Virus record (IMG/VR): IMGVR_UViG_3300025117_000049
Location: 1 to 64,000 of that record
Reading direction: 5' to 3' (one strand)
Length of the DNA: 64,000 nt
Source: a virus
The position numbers were made by a program, and so were the translations under genes. The first letter of the stretch is position 1, and each line of letters starts with the position of its first letter. This document shows positions 8,847-16,615 of this stretch, piece after piece. The notes under the pieces are model-generated. The model did no database searches and had not been told where the DNA came from. It saw only the letters and a list, made by a program, of their open reading frames with translations.

Positions 8847-9185
8847 TCATGGTCGTTTTTTCAAAAAATTATCATGCCTTTCCTTGCATTTCATACAGCG
8901 GCCTATTAAGTCTTGCAGGGATTTGTCGCTGTCCACTTGCCCAAGCTCTACGTGGTAAAAATCAGCTGGGAATGGGCTTTGGTGATTGTACCCCCTCTCG
9001 GTCATTTCCTGGGCCAATTGGTCATGGCGGGCAGCCAGATTGTGGACTTCAACCAACCCACGGTTAAGATAGCCCTGGATTGACTTGCCCTTGGCAATGG
9101 TGCCAAGAAACATATGACTTTCTACATGCTCGCCGAGCAGGTGCTGTCGGCAAAGGATTTTTGGGTTGACCATCCAGAGTCTCAT
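8847..9185 (-). CDS. denV: Pyrimidine-dimer DNA glycosylase / endonuclease V-like protein
   Basis: A 112-residue protein similar in pattern to T4 endonuclease V, which cuts DNA at UV dimers. The segment RQHLLGEHVESHMFLGTIAK aligns with the T4 helix containing the catalytic glutamate (E in VESHMFLG corresponds to Glu23). RHDQLAQEMTERGYNH matches the following helix. T4 uses the amino group of Thr2 as nucleophile; here residue 2 is Arg, so the chemistry may differ or the protein may be a non-glycosylase relative. A CMKCKERH element near the C-terminus is extra. A TATAAT ends only 8 bases before the ATG and there is no Shine-Dalgarno site, so the message is probably leaderless. Confidence 0.65.
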   Translation of the reverse strand: MRLWMVNPKILCRQHLLGEHVESHMFLGTIAKGKSIQGYLNRGLVEVHNLAARHDQLAQEMTERGYNHQSPFPADFYHVELGQVDSDKSLQDLIGRCMKCKERHDNFLKKRP

Positions 9186-9193
9186 GATGTTAT

Positions 9194-9199
9194 ATTATA
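9194..9199 (-). promoter_or_regulatory. GGCTATAATA -10 element, leaderless start of the endonuclease V-like gene
   Basis: Minus strand reads GAATTCCTTAAAATAGGC then TATAAT, then eight bases, then ATG at 9185. Transcription would begin at, or within about two bases of, the start codon. Confidence 0.55.
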
Positions 9200-9260
9200 G
9201 CCTATTTTAAGGAATTCTTTATGGGAAATATGCAATTATTTTTCGTATAGTCATTTTTTA

Positions 9261-10217
9261 TTAAAACAATAGCCCCTCTTGTTTTGCAACAATTTTTAAT
9301 GCGCAGGGAATATTCTTTTTCGCCTGATTATAATAAGATGGCTTCAATTCGATCCCCACCCCTTTGCGCCCTTGCTTTATGGCGCAGTAAACCTCAGATC
9401 CAACGCCCATGAATGGGGTCAAGACCACTTCCCCAGGATTGCTCCACAGGGTTAGACAGCGATCAATCACATCAAGTTGTAAAGGGTGAACGTGTTTTTC
9501 ATCTTGATCATCCTTGGCTTCCTTAAAAGGTAAAACATTGCTAATTCTAACGTCATCCCAGAAGGCGGAGGCATACTGACGCCATATCCAATGCGAGTAT
9601 CTATTCTCTATTTGGTTCCCATTCCACCCCTTGTATTTAAGAAGCTCTACCGGTATCTGCCGCTCACCAGCATATTCCATTAGCCCGTGCGGGTGGGCGA
9701 TCGGAATGGGATTGGCGCCTTTCTTGCGGAAAACCAAAAGATAATCGGCGCTGGCCACGCTACACCGGCTGGAATCGTCTACGATTGACTTGTGGGCCAG
9801 ATTCTTGGCCATTGTGCGGTTACGGACCCCAAGAGGTTCTTTCCAAACATGATAGCGGGCAATATACTCAAACCCAATTTGGCTGTGTAACCGAATTATG
9901 TCCCCCGGAAAGTCCTTTAGATAATCTGTTCCTGAGTTGCCGGAAGGGACGTCTGCACAATGAACTGCAGTCATACGCCCTGGCACAGTTAACCTAAAAA
10001 TCTCCTGTACTACATATGAGTAGTGCTCGAAGAATTGTTCATAATTTTTACAATTAGAAAGGTCCCTTTCAGAACTTGAGTAATGATATAATCCCCCAAA
10101 TGGAGGGCTGTATATTGATAAATGAACACTGTTCTTCTTTAGCCCTGGCATTACCTCCATGCAATCGCCTAAATAAATAGCATAATTATCTGTAATTTCC
10201 TGTTCTATTATAGCCAT
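9261..10217 (-). CDS. DNA adenine/cytosine-N4 methyltransferase
   Basis: A 318-residue type II-like DNA amino-methyltransferase. The catalytic motif IV is SPPF (residues 37-40), and the AdoMet-binding motif TPFMGVGSEVY lies near residue 267 with GVGIELKPSYY behind it. The order motif IV before motif I is that of the beta class. The start ATGGCTATAATAGAACAGG lies inside the end of the helicase gene (10-base overlap). The pairing with an SNF2-like helicase is common in phages and may protect phage DNA from restriction or mark it. No cognate endonuclease is nearby. The region is AT-rich, like the helicase. Confidence 0.85.
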   Translation of the reverse strand: MAIIEQEITDNYAIYLGDCMEVMPGLKKNSVHLSIYSPPFGGLYHYSSSERDLSNCKNYEQFFEHYSYVVQEIFRLTVPGRMTAVHCADVPSGNSGTDYLKDFPGDIIRLHSQIGFEYIARYHVWKEPLGVRNRTMAKNLAHKSIVDDSSRCSVASADYLLVFRKKGANPIPIAHPHGLMEYAGERQIPVELLKYKGWNGNQIENRYSHWIWRQYASAFWDDVRISNVLPFKEAKDDQDEKHVHPLQLDVIDRCLTLWSNPGEVVLTPFMGVGSEVYCAIKQGRKGVGIELKPSYYNQAKKNIPCALKIVAKQEGLLF

Positions 10218-11578
10218 TTTGGAGCCTCCATTTTAACCTTATATTCTTGTTGATCTATCTTTATAGAATTATTCATAAACTTAATTAGTTCAGCAAACAT
10301 ATCATCAGCAGCCTTTGCCTTCCTTTGTAAGTTTTCTAAAACCGACATGCTACCGCCAGTTGTAATTATATCCACTGTAACCGGCCTTGTTTGGCCAAAT
10401 CTCCAGCAGCGCCTGACCGATTGATAATATTGCTCAAAGGAATGGGAGGGAAAGAAAGTCATATGATTGCAATGCTGCCAATTCAAACCAAATCCGGCAA
10501 TCTTGCTTTTGGTAATCAAGACCTTTATTTTCCCCTCTGAAAATTCCATTAACTTTTCTTCCTTCCTTGTATCAGAATCCTTACCAGAAACCTGAACCGC
10601 ATTGGGGATTATTTTTTCTAACAAATCGCCTTCTGCATTAAGTGAACACCAAACTACAGAGATATCTTTTCCCCCTACTATCTCGGCTACTTTCTCGCAG
10701 CGCTCTTTGATGGTGAGTCTTAACTCGTCTCTTTGTTCATGAAGCCCTATCGCGGGCCTGACAAGTAATTCTCCTAGCAATGGTTTGGTATTATCTATCA
10801 ATATCTGATTTTCAATCAATGGGGGCAAAATAAATTTTTGGTCATCAAATCCTAAGTCAGACGGCTTGCGAAGCGCCCTGGCCCAGGATGCTACCCATCT
10901 CCAAAAAGGAACCTGGGCATGTTTTTTAAATCTCCATTTCATTACCTCCCCGCGAAACCTATTTATGGCTGACGTGTTATTATCATTCTTGAAAAATCTG
11001 TTGAGCATATCCATATAACCAAGTTCGCCAATCGCCTCAGAACTTGTACCTAGTTCGATATAATCATTAGGCGCTGCCGTAGCTGTACAAAGCAACCGAT
11101 AAGGGCGCTTGCGCATAAAATCTGTGATCAGCTTTTTCCTAGTTCCCTCAAAATTTTTAAGGATAGAACTTTCATCAGCAACCATACCAATGAAATCTTC
11201 CGAATTAAAAAGGTGTAGCCGTTCATAATTAGTTACAGTGATTTTCCCCTTGGGTTGGCCATCATCAGACCTAATACATTCAATGCCAAATTTCCTTCCT
11301 TCCTTAATGGTCTGATATGATACTGCTAACGGAGTAGCAATAATTACCCGCTTATTGGTTTTTTCAACTATACTCTCGGCCCAGGCTAATTGTATAGGGG
11401 TTTTTCCAAGACCGCAGTCGGCAAAAATAGCACCTTTCCCTTTTCTTAATGACCAATCTAAAAGAGATTTTTGGAAATCATAAAGAAAGTCTGGAATATT
11501 TATTGGATTAAATCCATTAAAAGTTCCTAACTGCCTCTTTTTATCCAAAAAATCATCATAATTTTTTAACCCTTCCAT
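10208..11578 (-). CDS. SNF2/SF2-type helicase paired with the DNA methyltransferase
   Basis: About 456 residues from the preferred ATG at 11578 (GAGGTAAAATAATG; an earlier ATG at 11596 is also open). Walker A is FADCGLGKT, motif II is VADESS, motif III CTATAAPND. The C-terminal RecA-like lobe has VLITKSKIAGFGLNWQHC and QSVRRCWRFGQTRPV, typical of SNF2-like translocases. It overlaps the small upstream gene (TAATG) and the downstream methyltransferase gene. The protein probably moves along DNA and may help the methyltransferase or displace host proteins (inference). Confidence 0.85.
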   Translation of the reverse strand: MEGLKNYDDFLDKKRQLGTFNGFNPINIPDFLYDFQKSLLDWSLRKGKGAIFADCGLGKTPIQLAWAESIVEKTNKRVIIATPLAVSYQTIKEGRKFGIECIRSDDGQPKGKITVTNYERLHLFNSEDFIGMVADESSILKNFEGTRKKLITDFMRKRPYRLLCTATAAPNDYIELGTSSEAIGELGYMDMLNRFFKNDNNTSAINRFRGEVMKWRFKKHAQVPFWRWVASWARALRKPSDLGFDDQKFILPPLIENQILIDNTKPLLGELLVRPAIGLHEQRDELRLTIKERCEKVAEIVGGKDISVVWCSLNAEGDLLEKIIPNAVQVSGKDSDTRKEEKLMEFSEGKIKVLITKSKIAGFGLNWQHCNHMTFFPSHSFEQYYQSVRRCWRFGQTRPVTVDIITTGGSMSVLENLQRKAKAADDMFAELIKFMNNSIKIDQQEYKVKMEAPKWL

Positions 11579-11733
11579 TATTTTACCTCGTGACATTCGT
11601 AAAAGTCGCCTTTTCTAGGGTCAACATTAAATGTATTCTCTGATTTGGCAACAGCCGCCTTAGCCTTTTCTTCAGAATCCAGAACCCCTACAACCTCACC
11701 AGAACGATCAAAAACTATCCATACTTGATTCAT
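11578..11733 (-). CDS. Small conserved-looking protein of unknown function
   Basis: A 51-residue protein (MNQVWIVFDRSGEVVGVLDS...) with a compact alpha/beta look: a strand WIVFDRSGEVVGV, then a helix SEEKAKAAVAKS. The start at 11733 has AAGGAG seven bases upstream; an upstream in-frame ATG at 11766 lies inside the MazG gene and lacks such a site. Stop and next start overlap as TAATG. Confidence 0.65.
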   Translation of the reverse strand: MNQVWIVFDRSGEVVGVLDSEEKAKAAVAKSENTFNVDPRKGDFYECHEVK

Positions 11734-11737
11734 TTTT

Positions 11738-12025
11738 CTACTCCTTAATCGGGTACTTGACCCCATTCTTGGCTATCTTTTCGATTATGGCATGCTCCAG
11801 GTCAATCCCGGAGACGTCCGCCAGGGATAATAGGAAAATGGCTATGTCCGCCATTTCCTCCCGGACCTTGTCCATGTCTGGCGCTCCCCAGCGGGCCTCG
11901 TGGCACAGCTCTCCTGCCTCCGATGCTATGGCCATGATCAGGTTGTTGACCGTATGCCACTTGGCCCAATCCCGGTCATCCCGGAACTTGGCCACCATCT
12001 CCTGAATTGCCTTGATGTCAGCCAT
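11738..12025 (-). CDS. mazG: MazG-like nucleotide pyrophosphohydrolase
   Basis: A 95-residue all-helical protein with the MazG metal-binding pattern SEAGELCHEARW and EEMADIAIFLLSLAD. Such enzymes hydrolyse (d)NTPs or alarmone-related nucleotides to monophosphates, cleaning or reshaping the nucleotide pool. It stands next to dCMP deaminase and thymidylate-synthase-like genes, which supports a role in dNTP supply. The ATG is only five bases after a TATAAT, so the message should be leaderless; no Shine-Dalgarno site is seen. Confidence 0.85.
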   Translation of the reverse strand: MADIKAIQEMVAKFRDDRDWAKWHTVNNLIMAIASEAGELCHEARWGAPDMDKVREEMADIAIFLLSLADVSGIDLEHAIIEKIAKNGVKYPIKE

Positions 12026-12030
12026 GTTCT

Positions 12031-12036
12031 ATTATA
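12031..12036 (-). promoter_or_regulatory. GGCTATAATA -10 element, leaderless start of mazG
   Basis: Minus strand reads GAGTTCATCAGGGAAGGGC then TATAAT, then AGAAC, then ATG of mazG. It overlaps the 3' end of the helicase gene. The GTTCATCA block resembles the sites at 8795 and 9194. Confidence 0.55.
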
Positions 12037-13552
12037 GCCCTTCCCTGATGAACTCAGAATCCACCACGGCCTGTCCCAACTCCAGGCATTGCAGGACCAT
12101 GGCCTTAGAGCTGCGCCGGTCATCCCGTTGGACGCTGGTGCCCACCCTCATCCTGAGCATACGTTCCTCATTTTCAGACTTGTCCAAAATTAGCATGCCG
12201 TCCACATCTCCCAGGATTTGCACCGACTCCCCAATGTCACTACCCTTCTTGGACTTGCGCTCGATGGCCGTCTTGCTCCCGGCCTGGAAGGGCATGACCA
12301 GCAGGGAATGATACTGCTGGGCCAGGGCTACGTTGTCCTGCCGGTTCTTGACTATGGCCATGCGGTCCTCGCCCCGGAAGCTCTGGAGGTCGGGACTGTC
12401 CACGACAATCACATGGGGCACGAATCCTTCCAGGTGTGCCCAGACCTCCAGGGTGGACCTGACCTCGGCCACCCCGGCGGACCGCATGGGCCAGTATTGG
12501 AACTTGAAGCGGGCACCCCGGAGCTGTCTGTCGGTTGCCTGTGCCCGCTTCCACGCTGCCCTCCATGCCGGTGGGCTTTTCTCAATCGGCACAGCCCATG
12601 TCTCCATCTGCCAATGATCTTGTTTCCTACAAGCAGCACAGGCCCGGTATCCCTGCGGCGCACGGGAGAAATGAGGCTGCTGGCCCTGGCCATCCAGTAG
12701 GGCCACCCGGTTGGTACGGTCGACCCTGGAGCAGTTGTTTTCCTGGTTCAGCCGACAGTCCCATACTGGCCACCATATCGGGCCAGACGGGGGTTTGAGT
12801 GGCACCCCAGCAATACCTTGGACGAACCGGCGAGTTTCCTTCCTGCGATTCATTTCAAAGGAGAATCGAGCCACGTTGAGGCCGGCATAGAGGGCCATGA
12901 GTTGAATGTACTGCACCATGTAGGACTTGCCGCCCTTGTAGTTGCCCACCAGACCCCAGGCATCTTCCCGGACGAACGGCCCAAGAAGGCGGCCCAGGGC
13001 ACCCGGCAGGGTGAACAGCTCGTCGTCGCCTTCGAATGCATCCCTTATGGCCCCCATGTCCTTGAGCGGCTCGCACCCAAGGGAAATTCCTTGACCAGGC
13101 CCGGTCCAGCGGGCCACAGCCTCCTCAGCGCCCAGCAGGTTGCCACTTGCAAGATGTCCATCTAAATCTTCTTTCAATAAGACTAAAGACCGTTCCTTGA
13201 AGAATATTATCGCTCGATCAAGAAGATATTCAGGATTTCCAACCTGTTCGTATTGTTCGTATTGTTCGCTTATAGATTCCAGAGTTTTTGCAATAAGCTC
13301 AGATTGATCAGAATCAAGTCCGTTCCGGCGATGGGCATCATAAATATCCCGTATATGTTGCTTTGGCGCCTGATCATAGATAGCTAAATAGTCTAAGCAC
13401 CATTTAGCACATGTTGCCATAAATGGAGTTGTAAAATATCTTGGTTTATAAATAACAGAAAGGCGGCGAAGAATCTTGTCATCTGTTATCATTCCAATAA
13501 GAACCGCTCTTTCTATGGAGAGATCAATGGTTTCTCTTTGCCAATTAACCAT
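12032..13552 (-). CDS. dnaB: DnaB-like replicative helicase with an internal zinc-finger-like insert; mosaic 5' end
   Basis: A 506-residue helicase. The N-terminal 130 residues are helical as in DnaB-N. The RecA-like core has Walker A GNYKGGKS (residues 203-210) and Walker B HVIVVDSPD (about 390-398), and later QAGSKTAIERKSKKGSDIGES. Cys 266, 274, 305 and 308 (CAAC) fall in an insert between them and could bind zinc. Composition changes abruptly near 13144: the first ~136 codons are AT-rich and the rest GC-rich. The gene begins with MVNWQRETID, nearly the same as the orphan remnant MTTWQRESID at 14355-14492. The 5' end was therefore replaced together with insertion of the homing endonuclease that overlaps its start by eight bases. 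Confidence 0.85.
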   Translation of the reverse strand: MVNWQRETIDLSIERAVLIGMITDDKILRRLSVIYKPRYFTTPFMATCAKWCLDYLAIYDQAPKQHIRDIYDAHRRNGLDSDQSELIAKTLESISEQYEQYEQVGNPEYLLDRAIIFFKERSLVLLKEDLDGHLASGNLLGAEEAVARWTGPGQGISLGCEPLKDMGAIRDAFEGDDELFTLPGALGRLLGPFVREDAWGLVGNYKGGKSYMVQYIQLMALYAGLNVARFSFEMNRRKETRRFVQGIAGVPLKPPSGPIWWPVWDCRLNQENNCSRVDRTNRVALLDGQGQQPHFSRAPQGYRACAACRKQDHWQMETWAVPIEKSPPAWRAAWKRAQATDRQLRGARFKFQYWPMRSAGVAEVRSTLEVWAHLEGFVPHVIVVDSPDLQSFRGEDRMAIVKNRQDNVALAQQYHSLLVMPFQAGSKTAIERKSKKGSDIGESVQILGDVDGMLILDKSENEERMLRMRVGTSVQRDDRRSSKAMVLQCLELGQAVVDSEFIREGL

Positions 13553-14345
13553 TGTTCACTCTTTCTTTTTTAATTTGTGCCCAATGCTTTTTTAAGGCCA
13601 CAGATAATTTTTGTCTTGTTTCTGGGGAATAAACTTTATTCTGCTGTGCTTGTCTAATTCTTTCTTTTGCCTCTTCGGTATGTCCACCTTTTTCTTTCCA
13701 TGCTTTTCTTGCTAAATTTAGTGTATTTTGTGAAGGCATTTGGCCTTTCTTTGCTTTTTTCATTTTTTCTATTGATTCTGGTTTATGTTTTCTCCCTTTA
13801 AAAGCCTGATTTCCTTTGTTTGCTCTGCCTATTTTTTCTTTTGTTTCTGGATGGCATTTCTTACCATAATTCCAACTATTTTCCCCTTTATGTTTTTCAC
13901 TCATTTTTTGTTTAGATTCTTCTGTATGAAACATACCCTTATGAATATTACTTAAATGCCTTTTACTTTCTTCTGACATTATTAATCCGCTACCACCTTC
14001 TCCACCATCAGTAAGGTTTGATAAACACCCAGTCTGTTTATTTATTCTTCCATACTGCTCAATAGCCGCTATTTCTAAGGCAAAAGAATCATCTTCAGAG
14101 AGACTAGATAAAATGATATCTTCCTCGAAATCTAATCCGTTTTTCCAAAGCTTATGAATAATTTTAACCTTAATTGATTTTCTTCCAGGCTTAATTAGTA
14201 ATTTTTCTGCTTCTTTACGATGATCAAATCTGCGACCATTTCCTGTCTTCCCCTTCCCTACATAAAATGGCTGCCATTTAGATTCGTCCATTGGATCGAC
14301 CTTATCTGGCCTACGCAGATAATAGAGATAGAAATTGTTAGCCAT
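13545..14345 (-). CDS. GIY-YIG homing endonuclease with NUMOD3 repeats (copy 1)
   Basis: About 266 residues. The GIY-YIG domain is FYLYYLRRPDK...QPFYVGKGK at the N-terminus, followed by ALEIAAIEQYGR and LTDGGEG. The C-terminal half is a string of basic NUMOD3-type DNA-binding repeats (HTEESKQKMSEKHKG, CHPETKEKIGRANKG and so on). The ATG at 14345 is preferred; a TTG at 14351 is also open. The stop overlaps the helicase start. It sits between a remnant of the old helicase 5' end and the rebuilt helicase gene. Its AT-rich composition differs from the backbone. Confidence 0.9.
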   Translation of the reverse strand: MANNFYLYYLRRPDKVDPMDESKWQPFYVGKGKTGNGRRFDHRKEAEKLLIKPGRKSIKVKIIHKLWKNGLDFEEDIILSSLSEDDSFALEIAAIEQYGRINKQTGCLSNLTDGGEGGSGLIMSEESKRHLSNIHKGMFHTEESKQKMSEKHKGENSWNYGKKCHPETKEKIGRANKGNQAFKGRKHKPESIEKMKKAKKGQMPSQNTLNLARKAWKEKGGHTEEAKERIRQAQQNKVYSPETRQKLSVALKKHWAQIKKERVNNG

Positions 14346-14354
14346 TAACAATTC

Positions 14355-14492
14355 TCAAAAAATTGCCACGGACATATACCGTGGGCGGTAGGCCATGGCC
14401 AGTCGGCGCAGCACCCGGTCGCTGACTATGAGGCCGGTGACGATACGGCGCTCGACGCTAGTATCTATGGATTCTCGCTGCCAGGTCGTCAT
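14355..14492 (-). pseudogene. Remnant of the original helicase 5' end (45 codons)
   Basis: A GC-rich reading frame of 45 codons starting MTTWQRESIDTSVERR and ending YRPRYMSVAIF before a stop. It matches the first 44 residues of the intact helicase (MVNWQRETIDLSIERA ... YKPRYFTTPF) through most positions. It starts by an ATGA overlap with the gene before it, the place where the helicase gene would have begun. The homing endonuclease starts ten bases after the stop. It is best read as the left half of the target gene left behind after the insertion. Confidence 0.8.
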
Positions 14493-14746
14493 TGGATATT
14501 TTTCACAAACCTACAAGATTTAAGGCTAAAATATCCAATTTCATGAAATGGGCCGATTATCCAGGGTCTTTTACTATCTTGCTTAATTTCAGATAATTTA
14601 AAAGACCTTCCAGAGTAAAATTTATATTGTAGGTAAATATGATCTTCTTCAAAATCTATGCAGTATTGACCCTTGCCAATTCTATTTATAGTCCAAATTC
14701 GCCAACTAAATTGCTCGGCAACTTTTCTTAATTCGGCTTCAGTCAC
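14489..14746 (-). CDS. Unknown small protein after dCMP deaminase
   Basis: An 85-residue protein from the GTG at 14746, which overlaps the dCMP deaminase stop as GTGA and is preceded by GAGGAGGACAGC. The product (VTEAELRKVAEQFSWRIWTI...) is a mixed alpha/beta protein without recognised motifs. A longer frame reaching 14818 exists but lies inside the deaminase gene and lacks a ribosome site. AT-rich compared with its upstream neighbour. Confidence 0.65.
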   Translation of the reverse strand: MTEAELRKVAEQFSWRIWTINRIGKGQYCIDFEEDHIYLQYKFYSGRSFKLSEIKQDSKRPWIIGPFHEIGYFSLKSCRFVKNIQ

Positions 14747-15378
14747 GCTGTCCTCCTCAACCTGCGCCTGCTGGTGAATGGTTTCAATATTTCCTGAGCC
14801 AATTCTGTTGCCTGGCAACTCACCTCCAACTGCTCCATGGGCAGCAGTTCCCGGAGCCAGTCACTATCCGGATCATCATAATCAAGCTCAAAAAATACCC
14901 GGACAACCCCAGCCATCACCAGGATTTTTGTACAGGTTGCGCACGGGCGGGTGGTGCAGTAGAGAACAGAACCGGAGGTGGCCACTCCCAATCGGGCGGC
15001 CTGGGCCACGGCATTGGCCTCAGCATGGGATGACACGCAGGCCCGATCCTTCCTGGCATCCGGAATATTGGAAGCCCGGCGACGGCAATAGAGGATTTGG
15101 CCTGTGCCATGGCAGGCTGGGCAGGTTATTATTCTTTCTTCTATAGTTGGTGTAGATATTCGAATAGCCGAACATTTTCTAGTACCATTACAAGCAAGGC
15201 ATATAGATGGTTCTTGATTGCTGCAATGCTCCTGCCCCGGCAGTGCCCCATTATACCCGGTTGCAATAATGCGGTTGTCCCGCACCAGGACCGCTCCTTG
15301 TGGCCTGGAGTTGCAGGTGGAGCGCACTGCAGCCAGCTTGGCCTGCAAAAGATGATATTCATTCCAACTGGGGCGCAT
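14743..15378 (-). CDS. dCMP deaminase with an inserted double-CxxC zinc module
   Basis: A 211-residue deoxycytidylate deaminase that makes dUMP from dCMP. The catalytic zinc site is HAEAN (118-122) and PCATC (145-149). Upstream the usual IIATGYNGALPGQEHC is present. Between this and the HAE motif there is an insert with Cys 60, 63, 69 and Cys 86, 89, 98 (CLACNGTRKC ... CPACHGTGQILYC), which looks like an extra zinc ribbon. The ATG overlaps the preceding frame as TGATG and has AAGGAAGG in front. Together with the thymidylate-synthase-like gene it should supply dUMP and dTMP or a modified pyrimidine. Confidence 0.9.
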   Translation of the reverse strand: MRPSWNEYHLLQAKLAAVRSTCNSRPQGAVLVRDNRIIATGYNGALPGQEHCSNQEPSICLACNGTRKCSAIRISTPTIEERIITCPACHGTGQILYCRRRASNIPDARKDRACVSSHAEANAVAQAARLGVATSGSVLYCTTRPCATCTKILVMAGVVRVFFELDYDDPDSDWLRELLPMEQLEVSCQATELAQEILKPFTSRRRLRRTA

Positions 15379-15616
15379 CAGGAGCCTTCCTTTCTTACCG
15401 GATTTTTTCTGCTTGTTCCAGCTAATATAGCCTGATCAATGTCATCGACCATAGCCAATAGGCAGTTTTTACAAATCTTTCGCAAATGAGCGCCAATGGC
15501 TAAACTAATGCATTTGACCGAAATGACCTTAACTGTTATAAGTTTCCCGCACCAGTCACATTGACAGTCATCGTGCTAAATTTCTGGCCATCCCATTTAT
15601 TAAGCAGGACCGGCAT
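15378..15616 (-). pseudogene. Small zinc-finger-like gene broken by a frameshift
   Basis: Starting from the ATG at 15616 (MPVLLNKWDGQKFS) the frame soon ends. A second frame, open without its own start codon, reads CQCDWCGKLITVKV, a CKNC later, then AMVDDIDQAILAG, and stops exactly at the dCMP deaminase start (TGATG overlap). The two parts together look like one protein of about 78 residues with a CxxC...CxxC zinc site, joined by a one-base shift near 15565-15575. It may be a true mutation or a read error. The alternative ATG GGA TGG start would meet an in-frame TAG; TAG is used as a normal stop nearby, so recoding is unlikely. Confidence 0.4.
15424..15429 (-). promoter_or_regulatory. Weak GGCTATATTA -10-like element upstream of dCMP deaminase
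   Basis: Minus strand reads TTGATCAGGCTATATTAGC, close to the GGCTATAATA family, about 45 bases upstream of the deaminase ATG. It lies inside the broken small gene. No -35 box is evident. Confidence 0.3.
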
Positions 15617-15619
15617 GAT

Positions 15620-16396
15620 CTACATCCCCAGCCAGGCTTTAGCGGCCGACCACTCAATGTCATTTATGTGAACATCTTTCGAGAATGCCACGGTCGGCCC
15701 TGGGAAGACCTCCCTGCCGGCGGCCTCTGATATCAGTTGGCAATGAGCTTCCTTGAGCATCTGGAAGCCTGCCATCTCAAGCGGCATGGCGCCAAACCAA
15801 TTCCAGCAGCGGAAGTGAATGTAGTAGTGAAGGTAGTTTTTATCGATTGTCCCTTTACTTTCACAGTATGGGCAATATTGAGCATTCTTTTTAGCTGAAA
15901 ATCCAATACAGATCGGGCATATTTCAAATTTCTTAATTATCCTGGTGTCAATGGACCGCAGGCATGGAATGGATTTGCCATTGACACACTTTAACATATC
16001 GTCGAACACCTGACCCACGGACATTATGGCCTTCTGGGTGTAGAAGCCGCCCTCAGCATACCGCCTGACTGTGTAGTCGATGCCGGACATCAACCATTGG
16101 GCATAGGTGTAGTGTTCGTTGGGTGAAGGTGGCTCGTTGGTGTAGAGATATGTGAGCAGATACTGTTCGGCATCGGCCTCGGAGCAGGTGGAGATGCAGC
16201 CGGGTTTGGACAGCGGCACCAGCGGGCGTTCCTCCGGGTGGGTGATGGTCACGGACATCCAATCCAGGGCCTTGCGGAGCATACCGGCCCGGGTGGAATC
16301 GTCTTTGCGGTATTCCCGACCCCTGGTCATGATCTCCCGCATGACGCCCAGCCATGCCTGCTCCAGGTTACGGACGGTGAGGTTAGCAGTAATCAT
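15620..16396 (-). CDS. Thymidylate-synthase-like enzyme with an inserted zinc module
   Basis: A 258-residue protein with the layout of the archaeal/phage thymidylate synthase group: HYTYAQWL, then a Val-Gly-Gln-Val replacement of the usual DQI region, the probable catalytic cysteine in SIPCLRSID (Cys 145), HFRCWNWFGAMP (195-206) and DVHINDIEW near the end. Cys 160, 163, 175 and 178 (CPIC ... CPYC) form an insert absent from ordinary enzymes. The enzyme could make dTMP or a hydroxymethylated pyrimidine; the substrate cannot be told from sequence. GGAGG precedes the ATG. Confidence 0.65.
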   Translation of the reverse strand: MITANLTVRNLEQAWLGVMREIMTRGREYRKDDSTRAGMLRKALDWMSVTITHPEERPLVPLSKPGCISTCSEADAEQYLLTYLYTNEPPSPNEHYTYAQWLMSGIDYTVRRYAEGGFYTQKAIMSVGQVFDDMLKCVNGKSIPCLRSIDTRIIKKFEICPICIGFSAKKNAQYCPYCESKGTIDKNYLHYYIHFRCWNWFGAMPLEMAGFQMLKEAHCQLISEAAGREVFPGPTVAFSKDVHINDIEWSAAKAWLGM

Positions 16397-16402
16397 TTAT
16401 TT

Positions 16403-16543
16403 TTACCGCCTCCAATGTTGTAGACTTATGATAAAAACTGCAAAAATCATTAATCCAGCGGTCGCTAAGCCCATGTAGATAGCAGAGGTTGAATCTGGGA
16501 TATTGTCGATCCAATCACACAACCGAAGAAATTCACTATACAT
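16403..16543 (-). CDS. Small single-pass membrane protein
   Basis: 46 residues from the ATG at 16543, which has AGGAGG eight bases upstream. It has one hydrophobic helix (IYMGLATAGLMIFAVFIISL) near the C-terminus and a polar N-terminal part. An in-frame extension upstream (VRMLVPTTEMPGATDQE) has no ribosome site and runs into the stop of the homing endonuclease. That extension could be the tail of the gene split by this insertion. Function unknown. Confidence 0.55.
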   Translation of the reverse strand: MYSEFLRLCDWIDNIPDSTSAIYMGLATAGLMIFAVFIISLQHWRR

Positions 16544-16615
16544 CAATAAGACCTCCTGATCCGTGGCTCCAGGCATTTCAGTTGTGGGCACCAGCATCCG
16601 TACCGGAGGATCACT

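Noticed and set aside
10207-10212. GGCTATAATA at the start of the DNA methyltransferase gene as a promoter
   Set aside because: The TATAAT is formed by codons 2-4 of the gene itself, so transcription would begin inside the coding region; kept out of the promoter list.
15560-15600. Recoding of TAG as an amino acid
   Set aside because: TAG ends the thymidylate-synthase-like gene nearby and other genes use all three stops normally; a frameshifted small gene explains the in-frame TAG better.
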